Origin: Lysobacteraceae bacterium
GTDB taxonomy: Bacteria; Pseudomonadota; Gammaproteobacteria; Xanthomonadales; Xanthomonadaceae
Direction: 5' to 3'
Assembly (NCBI GenBank): GCA_003449195.1
Contig: DMID01000022.1
Span: forward strand, 1 to 12,188
DNA: 12,188 nucleotides
The notes below the pieces were generated by a model, which saw only the letters and a list, made by a program, of their open reading frames with translations, was not told where the DNA came from and did not search any database. How positions within the stretch are numbered: position 1 is the first letter of the stretch; every line of letters starts with the position of its first letter. This document shows, piece after piece, positions 6,999-12,188 of the stretch. Position numbers and translations under genes: made by a program.

Positions 6999-7654
6999 TG
7001 GCCAGAATCAATCTACTTCCGTGGCGTGCCGAGCGCCGCAAGCAGCGCCAGCGCGAGTTCGGCGTGATGCTGGGCATGGCGGCGCTGGCAGGTGTCCTGC
7101 TTTCGGCCTTCATCTGGCTGTATTACAACGCGCAGATCGACGGCCAGAACGAGCGCAACGCCTATCTGCAGGGCGAGATCACCAAGGTCGAGGCGCAGAT
7201 CGGCGAGATCGACAAGCTCGACAAGCAGAAGGGGCGCTTGCTCGCACGCAAGAAGGTCATCGAGGAATTGCAGGCCAACCGCTCGCAGATGGTGCACCTG
7301 TTCGACTCGCTGGTCCGCACCATTCCCGACGGCGTGTCGCTGACCTCGCTCAAGCAGGAGGGCGATCTGCTCACGCTCGAGGGTCGCGCGCAGTCCAATG
7401 CCCGCGTCAGCACCTACATGCGCAACCTCGAAAGTGCCGGTTGGATGAAGGATCCGGACTTGTCGATCATCGAGGCCAAGCGCGATGACAAGGCGCCGGC
7501 GTCCACGGGCGACAAGGCATTGCCGTACCAGTTCACCTTGCAGGTCCGGCTCGCCAATCCCAACGCCACCGATGACGCCGATGCGGCGGCGGCCAAACCG
7601 GGTGCGCAAGCACCGGCGGCGCAGGCCAATGCCAATGGAGGCGCCAAGTCATGA
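6998..7654 (+). CDS. pilN: Type IV pilus assembly protein PilN
   Basis: PilN is a single-pass inner-membrane protein that pairs with PilO in the periplasm and holds PilM through its cytoplasmic tail. The 218-residue product carries the PilM-binding motif INLLPWR at residues 4-10, a membrane helix at about 22-42, a charged coiled-coil region (about 45-95, rich in Glu, Lys and Gln), then a ferredoxin-like domain (about 105-190, including VRTIPDGVSLTSL). The tail after residue 190 is low-complexity Ala, Asn, Gln and Pro and is probably disordered. A GGAG (6985-6988) lies 9 nt before the ATG. Its stop overlaps the pilO start as ATGA. Confidence 0.95.
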   Translation: MARINLLPWRAERRKQRQREFGVMLGMAALAGVLLSAFIWLYYNAQIDGQNERNAYLQGEITKVEAQIGEIDKLDKQKGRLLARKKVIEELQANRSQMVHLFDSLVRTIPDGVSLTSLKQEGDLLTLEGRAQSNARVSTYMRNLESAGWMKDPDLSIIEAKRDDKAPASTGDKALPYQFTLQVRLANPNATDDADAAAAKPGAQAPAAQANANGGAKS

Positions 7655-8313
7655 GCCAGAAACCGTTCAAGTGGAACGAGCTGGATTTCAACAACATCGG
7701 TGGCTGGCCGCGCAAGCCGAAGATCGCGTTCTGCGTTGCGGTGGGCTTGTTCATCGTGGTGATGGCATGGCTGCTGGTGATCCGCGGACAACGCGAAGAG
7801 CTGGCCGGGCTGGAAAGCAAGGAAGCCACGCTGCGCAGCGATTTCGAGACCAAGCAGGGCCGCGCCGCCAATCTGCAACCGCTCAAGCAGCAGCTGGCCC
7901 AGATGGAGCAGGTCCTGCAGCAGATGCTGCGCCAGCTGCCCAGCCGTACCGAAATGCCGGATCTGATCATCGACATCTCCCAGACCGCGCTGTCCAGCGG
8001 ACTCACCAACGAGCTGTTCCAGCCGGGGCCGGAAACGCCGAAGGAGTTCTACGCCGAGAAGCCGATCGCGTTGCGCATGGTGGGCAGCTATCACCAGTTC
8101 GGTGCCTTCGTCAGCGGCGTGGCCTCGTTGCCGCGCGTGGTCATCCTGACCATGCACGACATCAGTCTGAAGCCCAAGGATGGCAAGGCGGCGGCCAAGG
8201 GTCAGCTGGAACTGTCCGGCACGGTCAAGACCTATCGCTATCTTGACGATGAAGAAGCGGCCGAGCAGGAAAAGAAGGCGGCCGAGGCAGCCAAGCAGGG
8301 GGGCGGCAAATGA
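7651..8313 (+). CDS. pilO: Type IV pilus assembly protein PilO
   Basis: PilO is the partner of PilN in the inner-membrane alignment subcomplex; together they bind PilP and couple the inner membrane to the secretin. The 220-residue product has a short cytoplasmic N-terminus (SQKPFKWNELDFNNIGGW), a membrane helix at about 24-45, a coiled-coil region (about 47-95: Glu, Lys and Gln heptads, ending QQMLRQLPSRTEMPDLI), and a ferredoxin-like domain (about 100-200, with SYHQFGAFVSGVASLPRVV). The C-terminus is a charged tail (DDEEAAEQEKKAAE). GGAGG (7637-7641) lies 9 nt upstream of the ATG, within the end of pilN. The stop overlaps the pilP ATG. Confidence 0.95.
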   Translation: MSQKPFKWNELDFNNIGGWPRKPKIAFCVAVGLFIVVMAWLLVIRGQREELAGLESKEATLRSDFETKQGRAANLQPLKQQLAQMEQVLQQMLRQLPSRTEMPDLIIDISQTALSSGLTNELFQPGPETPKEFYAEKPIALRMVGSYHQFGAFVSGVASLPRVVILTMHDISLKPKDGKAAAKGQLELSGTVKTYRYLDDEEAAEQEKKAAEAAKQGGGK

Positions 8314-8861
8314 GCATGGCAACGCGTTTGCCCGTTTCGCTGGCGCGCATGGGGATGGTGGTCGTGGCGGGCCTGCTGCTCGCAGGTTGCGGCCGCAGCA
8401 TCACCAGTACTCCCGGTGATGCGCCCAATCTGGAAAAGTGGGTCGCCGATGTGCGCGCCCGTCCGGCGCCTCCGCTCGAGCCGCTGCCCGTGATGCAGCA
8501 GTTCGAGACATTCGAATATTCGGCGCAGACCATGCGCGACCCGTTCAGCGACGCGTGGAAGGCACCCGACGGCGGCAGCGGCCTGCGCCCGGACCCGAAC
8601 CGCCGCAAGGAGCCACTGGAGCTGTTTCCACTCGACAGCCTGAACATGGTGGGCTCGATCGGCAAGGGGCCTGCCTTGCAGGCATTGGTGATGGCGCCGG
8701 ACAAGGTGACCTACCGGATCCATCCCGGCATGTACCTGGGGCAGAGCGATGGCCGGGTCACTCGCGTGAGCGAGGACCGCATCGATCTGGTTGAACTTGT
8801 TTCCGATGGTGCGGGTGGCTGGCTGGAACGTCCAGCTTCCATCGCGCTCGATGACCAATGA
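8310..8861 (+). CDS. pilP: Type IV pilus lipoprotein PilP
   Basis: PilP is a periplasmic lipoprotein that joins PilN/PilO to the N0 region of the PilQ secretin. The 183-residue product has a lipoprotein signal peptide ending in LLAG-Cys27, so the mature protein starts at Cys27. Next comes a flexible stretch containing QQFETFEYSAQTMRDPFS, the conserved segment that in the family contacts PilN/PilO. A beta-rich C-terminal domain follows (about 108-180, from LELFPLDSLNMVGSIG through YRIHPGMYLGQSDGRV). The ATG at 8310 overlaps the pilO stop; a second in-frame ATG at 8316 is also possible. A G-rich run (8298-8303) serves as ribosome binding site. Its TGA lies 17 nt before the preferred pilQ ATG. 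Confidence 0.95.
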   Translation: MSMATRLPVSLARMGMVVVAGLLLAGCGRSITSTPGDAPNLEKWVADVRARPAPPLEPLPVMQQFETFEYSAQTMRDPFSDAWKAPDGGSGLRPDPNRRKEPLELFPLDSLNMVGSIGKGPALQALVMAPDKVTYRIHPGMYLGQSDGRVTRVSEDRIDLVELVSDGAGGWLERPASIALDDQ

Positions 8862-8878
8862 ACAACGGGGATTGCATG

Positions 8879-10858
8879 ATGACTGTCTACACCGCCCAGA
8901 GCCTGCGCGTGGTCAAGCGCAAGAAAGCGATCAGGGCCTGCGTGCTGGCCGTGGCGATCTCCACTGCCGGTTTCGGCGTGCTGCCGGCCATGGCGGCAAC
9001 CTCGGTCGATGCGGTCGATCCTGCCAAGCAGGTGGTCGGCAAGCTGGCCGTCAGCAAGATCGATTTCAAGCGTGGCGAAAACGGGGCCGGGCGCCTGATC
9101 CTGGGTTTCGCCGGTGACGGCGCGGCTCCGGACTTGCGCAACCAGGGTTCCAGCGTCGTCGTCGACATCGGCAACGCTTCGCTGCCGGCCAGTCTGCAGA
9201 AGCCGATCAACGTGGTGGACTTTGCCACGCCGGTGCAGCGCATCGATGCCAAGCCCTATGGCGGCGGCTCGCAGGTGGTGTTGAACATCAAGGGTGGTTA
9301 CGAATCGCTGGCCTACCAGACCGGCAACGAGTACGTGGTCGAGATCGCGCCCAAGTCTGCTCCGGCGGCAGGCGTGGTCACGTCGGCCACGCTGGCATCG
9401 GCCGCGAAGACGGTGGATGCGAAGAAGTACAGCGGCCGCCCGGTGACGTTCAACTTCCAGGACGTGCCGGTGCGCACGGTGCTGCAGCTGATCGCCGAGG
9501 AATCCAACCTCAACATCGTCGCCTCCGACACGGTGCAGGGCAACGTGACGCTGCGCCTGGTCAACGTGCCGTGGGACCAGGCCCTGGACATCGTGCTGCG
9601 CGCCAAGGGCCTGGACAAGCGCCGCGACGGCAACGTGGTCTGGGTGGCGCCGCAGCCGGAACTGGCCAAGTTCGAGCAGGACAAGGAAGACGCGCGCATC
9701 GCGATCGAGAACCGCGAAGACCTGACCACCGACTACATCCAGATCAACTACCACAACGCCGCGGCGATCTTCAAGGCCCTGACCGAGGCCAAGGGCATCG
9801 GCAACAACAACGGCAGCAACAACGGCGGCAGCGGCGGCAATGGCAACAACCAGAACGACAACGGCTTCCTGTCGCCGCGCGGCCGCATCGTCGCCGACGA
9901 GCGCACCAACACGCTGATGATCAGCGACATCCCGAAGAAGGTCGCGCAGATGCGCGAGCTGATCTCGGTGATCGACCGGCCGGTCGACCAGGTGCTGATC
10001 GAGGGCCGCATCGTCATCGCCACCGATTCGTTCGCGCGCGAGCTCGGCGCCAAGTTCGGCATCACCGGCAGCAAGGACAATACGTATTTCAGCGGCGATC
10101 TCGGTACCAACTCGACCAATCGGACGGCCGATTACACCGCGGCGCAAGCAAACGCGAACGCTTTGCGCGATTGGCAAATCGCCGCTGCTGCCGCAACTGC
10201 GGCGGGGACGCCAGTGCCGCCGCAACCAGTGCCCACGGCATCCAGCATCACTCGCGGCCTGAATTACAACGTGCCGATGACGTTGAGCAATCCGGGCAGC
10301 TTGGCGCTGTCTATCCTCAACGCGGGGCGCCTGCTCGACATCGAGTTGCAGGCGATGCAGACCGAGTCGCGCGGCGAAGTGATTTCCAACCCGCGCATCG
10401 TTACCTCCAACCAGCGCGAGGCCTATATCCGCCAGGGCCGCGAGGTAGGCTACGTCACCATGTCCGGCGGCGTCGGCGCCGCAGCCCTGCCGCAGGTGCA
10501 GTTCAAGGACGTGCTGCTGGAACTGAAGGTTACCCCGACCATCACCGACGACAATCGCGTGTTCATGGCGGTCAACGTCACCAAGAACGAGGTGATCGAC
10601 TACATCAGCACCGGCATCGGCGACGTGCCCGAGATCGCCAAGCGCGAGCTCAACACCGCGGTGCTGGTGGACGATGGCCAGACCGTGGTGATCGGCGGCG
10701 TCTACGAGTTCACCGACCGCACCAGCCTGTCCAAGGTGCCTTTCCTCGGCGACATCCCGATCCTCGGCAACCTGTTCAAGACCAAGGGCCGGACCAAGGA
10801 CAAGGCCGAGCTGCTGGTGTTCCTGACGCCCAAGGTCATGCACGTCGCCAAGCGCTGA
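8879..10858 (+). CDS. pilQ: Type IV pilus secretin PilQ
   Basis: PilQ forms the multimeric outer-membrane pore through which the pilus passes. The 659-residue product has a Sec signal peptide with a basic start (VVKRKKAIRAC) and probable cleavage after AMA (residue 39). One AMIN domain follows at about 50-150 (Pseudomonas has two), then an STN/N0 domain at about 180-250, the N1 secretin domain from about 285 interrupted by an Asn/Gly-rich loop (about 306-330), and the secretin core from about 375. The core ends with the signature VPFLGDIPILGNLF at about 620-633. Residues about 416-459 form an Ala-rich variable segment with unusual codon use. The preferred start is ATG 8879, because GGGGA (8867-8871) is 7 nt away; ATGs at 8858 (overlapping the pilP stop as ATGA) and 8876 are in frame and possible. 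It is the last gene of the operon. Confidence 0.96.
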   Translation: MTVYTAQSLRVVKRKKAIRACVLAVAISTAGFGVLPAMAATSVDAVDPAKQVVGKLAVSKIDFKRGENGAGRLILGFAGDGAAPDLRNQGSSVVVDIGNASLPASLQKPINVVDFATPVQRIDAKPYGGGSQVVLNIKGGYESLAYQTGNEYVVEIAPKSAPAAGVVTSATLASAAKTVDAKKYSGRPVTFNFQDVPVRTVLQLIAEESNLNIVASDTVQGNVTLRLVNVPWDQALDIVLRAKGLDKRRDGNVVWVAPQPELAKFEQDKEDARIAIENREDLTTDYIQINYHNAAAIFKALTEAKGIGNNNGSNNGGSGGNGNNQNDNGFLSPRGRIVADERTNTLMISDIPKKVAQMRELISVIDRPVDQVLIEGRIVIATDSFARELGAKFGITGSKDNTYFSGDLGTNSTNRTADYTAAQANANALRDWQIAAAAATAAGTPVPPQPVPTASSITRGLNYNVPMTLSNPGSLALSILNAGRLLDIELQAMQTESRGEVISNPRIVTSNQREAYIRQGREVGYVTMSGGVGAAALPQVQFKDVLLELKVTPTITDDNRVFMAVNVTKNEVIDYISTGIGDVPEIAKRELNTAVLVDDGQTVVIGGVYEFTDRTSLSKVPFLGDIPILGNLFKTKGRTKDKAELLVFLTPKVMHVAKR

Positions 10859-10882
10859 ATCGCGCCGATGGACACATGACGG

Positions 10883-10918
10883 ACGGCGGGATCCTTCGGG
10901 ATTCCGCCGTTTGCCTTT
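10883..10918 (+). terminator. Rho-independent terminator of the pil operon
   Basis: A 12 bp stem (10883-10894 with 10899-10910, one G-U pair) closes on a TTCG loop flanked by C and G, the very stable C(UUCG)G tetraloop. It is followed by TTTGCCTTT. It starts 25 nt after the pilQ stop and separates pilMNOPQ from moxR. Confidence 0.85.
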
Positions 10919-10980
10919 GCGGCACCGGGGAAAAGGGGGCGGGCATGACTGAATGCACGCGAACATCTCCCCGGCGGATG

Positions 10981-11008
10981 GGAACCTGTTCCTCCGGATT
11001 CGGTCAGA
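10981..11008 (+). promoter_or_regulatory. Candidate ECF-type (RpoE-like) promoter of moxR
   Basis: GGAACCT (10981-10987) and TCAGA (11004-11008) are 16 bp apart, resembling the sigma-E pattern GGAACTT then TCTGA/TCAAA. The predicted start lies about 20 nt before ATG 11039. A CAGAAT hexamer (11005-11010) could instead be a sigma-70 -10, but I see no matching -35. Confidence 0.3.
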
Positions 11009-11038
11009 ATCCCCAGCCACTGGCGCACAGTTTCCGGA

Positions 11039-12082
11039 ATGAGCACCGCAATGAACGATTCCGTCCCTGACATCGATCCGACTCCAGATTTGCCGTTGTC
11101 CGGGGCCGACGAAAGTACGCTGCACGGGCGTTTCATGGCCCTGCGCGGTGCCTTGGCTAAGCGCATCGTCGGGCAGTCCGAGCTGGTTGACCGGTTGCTG
11201 ATCGCGTTGCTGGCCGACGGCCATCTGCTGGTCGAGGGCGCGCCGGGACTGGCCAAGACCACGGCAATCCGTGCGCTGGCGGCGCATGTCGAAGCCGATT
11301 TTGCCCGCGTCCAGTTCACGCCGGACTTGTTGCCGGCCGACCTGACCGGCACCGAAGTCTGGCGTCCGCAGGAAGGGCGTTTCGAGTTTCTGCCGGGCCC
11401 GATCTTCCATCCCTTGCTGCTGGCCGACGAGATCAACCGCGCGCCGGCCAAGGTGCAGTCGGCCCTGCTTGAAGCGATGGGCGAGCGCCAGGTCACGGTG
11501 GGGCGGCATACCTATGCCTTGCCGGCGCTGTTCCTGGTGATGGCCACGCAGAACCCGATCGAGCAGGAAGGCACGTTCCCGTTGCCGGAAGCCCAGCTCG
11601 ATCGCTTCCTGATGCACGTGCGCATCGGTTATCCGCAGGTGGATGCCGAGACGGAGATCCTGCGTCTGGCGCGCGATGCCGCACGCGAGGCACAGCATCC
11701 CCCGCAGCCGCCTGCGCGGAAGATGCCGCTTGAAGACATTTTCGCCGCGCGCAAGGAGGTGCTTGGCCTGCATTTCGCGCCGGCGCTGGAACGCTATCTG
11801 ATCGAGCTGGTGCTGGCCTCTCGCGATGCCTCCGGCTATGACCCGGCACTGGCGCGGCGGATCGCATGGGGCGCGAGTCCGCGTGGCTCCATCGCATTGG
11901 AGCGTTGCGCGCGCGCCCACGCATGGCTGGCCGGCCGCGATTACGTCACCCCGGACGACGTGCGCGCCATGGCGCCGGACGTGTTGCGCCACCGCGTGCT
12001 GTCCACCTACGAGGCATCGGCCGAAGGCTGGGACGGCGGGCGCCTGGTGGATGCACTGTTGGCTGCGGTGCCATTGCCCTGA
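11039..12082 (+). CDS. MoxR-family AAA+ ATPase
   Basis: The product is a cytoplasmic ATPase of the MoxR Proper type, thought to act as a chaperone that matures partner proteins, often with DUF58 and von Willebrand factor A-domain proteins encoded next door. The 347-residue product has Walker A GAPGLAKT (residues 67-74), Walker B LLLADE with Asp130 and Glu131, the sensor-1 block FLVMATQNPIEQEG, the following PEAQLDRFL with the likely arginine finger, and the sensor-2 region GASPRGSIAL. The closing AHAWLAGRDYVTPDDV segment belongs to the C-terminal helical lid. All motifs are intact and the protein closely follows the Pseudomonas homologue as I recall it. The start is ATG 11039; an in-frame ATG at 11051 is also possible, and both have weak ribosome binding sites. 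It follows the pil terminator, so it is a separate unit, transcribed with the gene 8 nt downstream. Confidence 0.93.
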   Translation: MSTAMNDSVPDIDPTPDLPLSGADESTLHGRFMALRGALAKRIVGQSELVDRLLIALLADGHLLVEGAPGLAKTTAIRALAAHVEADFARVQFTPDLLPADLTGTEVWRPQEGRFEFLPGPIFHPLLLADEINRAPAKVQSALLEAMGERQVTVGRHTYALPALFLVMATQNPIEQEGTFPLPEAQLDRFLMHVRIGYPQVDAETEILRLARDAAREAQHPPQPPARKMPLEDIFAARKEVLGLHFAPALERYLIELVLASRDASGYDPALARRIAWGASPRGSIALERCARAHAWLAGRDYVTPDDVRAMAPDVLRHRVLSTYEASAEGWDGGRLVDALLAAVPLP

Positions 12083-12090
12083 GCCGGAGC

Positions 12091-12188
12091 ATGCCGGTGC
12101 GAAATCCGTTTTCCCGATGGTGGCGACAAGCTCCCGAGGCTTCGGCGGGTGAACTGACAGGCGACGGCGTGCTGCCTGCGCTGGCCGA
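12091..12188 (+). CDS. Probable DUF58 protein, 3' end outside the window
   Basis: Only 32 codons are visible: MPVRNPFSRWWRQAPEASAG, then ELTGDGVLPALA, and the frame stays open to the window edge. An 8 nt gap after moxR and the usual moxR-DUF58 gene pair make a DUF58 product likely; the closing residues also resemble the stretch just before the first conserved block of such proteins. That identity is inference, since no diagnostic motif is reached. GGAG (12086-12089) is only one base from ATG 12091 but 7 nt from the in-frame GTG at 12097, so the true start may be that GTG. Confidence 0.6.
   Translation, partial: MPVRNPFSRWWRQAPEASAGELTGDGVLPALA

Noticed and set aside
8711..11992. Very long open frame on the minus strand opposite pilP, pilQ and moxR (over 1000 codons)
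   Set aside because: It is a shadow of GC-rich plus-strand genes with clear family motifs. Its translation is His/Arg/Val-rich with no recognisable domain, and it runs through a terminator.
1..12188. Search for CRISPR arrays, tRNA or rRNA genes, insertion sequences, attachment sites and phage or defence genes
   Set aside because: No regularly spaced repeats, no cloverleaf or rRNA sequence, no transposase or integrase motif were seen. The genes are housekeeping and pilus genes in a familiar order.

Overview
The window is ordinary chromosome from a high-GC gammaproteobacterium. GC is about mid-60s percent judged by eye, and codons strongly prefer G or C in third position. Protein sequences and gene order (rpmE2 next to gltA; mrcA divergent from pilMNOPQ) point to Xanthomonadales/Xanthomonadaceae, such as Lysobacter, Luteimonas, Thermomonas or Xanthomonas relatives. 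That placement comes from remembered family sequences, not a search. I see no tRNA, rRNA, CRISPR array, insertion sequence or prophage gene.

Layout: (1) 1-701, the 3' part of a nucleoside hydrolase gene cut by the window edge. (2) 775-1017, rpmE2, a cysteine-free type B ribosomal protein L31, with its own promoter and terminator. (3) 1266-2537, gltA citrate synthase, behind an extended -10 promoter and a leader of about 80 nt, ending at a strong terminator (2585-2619) that probably works in both directions. (4) On the minus strand, converging on that terminator, a conserved hypothetical gene (2630-3237) whose reading frame is broken twice; upstream of it lies mrcA (3303-5747), encoding penicillin-binding protein 1A. 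(5) 5748-5939, a divergent promoter region. (6) 5940-10858, the complete pilMNOPQ operon for the type IV pilus alignment complex and outer-membrane secretin, with every junction overlapping or nearly so, closed by a hairpin terminator with a UUCG loop. (7) 11039-12188, a MoxR-family AAA+ ATPase followed 8 nt later by the start of what is probably a DUF58 gene.

PilM (cytoplasmic), PilN and PilO (inner membrane), PilP (lipoprotein) and PilQ (outer-membrane secretin) form a bridge across the envelope. PBP1A, encoded divergently, builds the peptidoglycan that this bridge crosses. gltA and rpmE2 are housekeeping genes.

I found no convincing undescribed system. The points most worth a second look are the doubly frameshifted hypothetical gene with a G7 tract, a pilQ segment with foreign-looking codon use that probably encodes a variable surface loop, and a candidate ECF-type (RpoE-like) promoter ahead of the moxR module.
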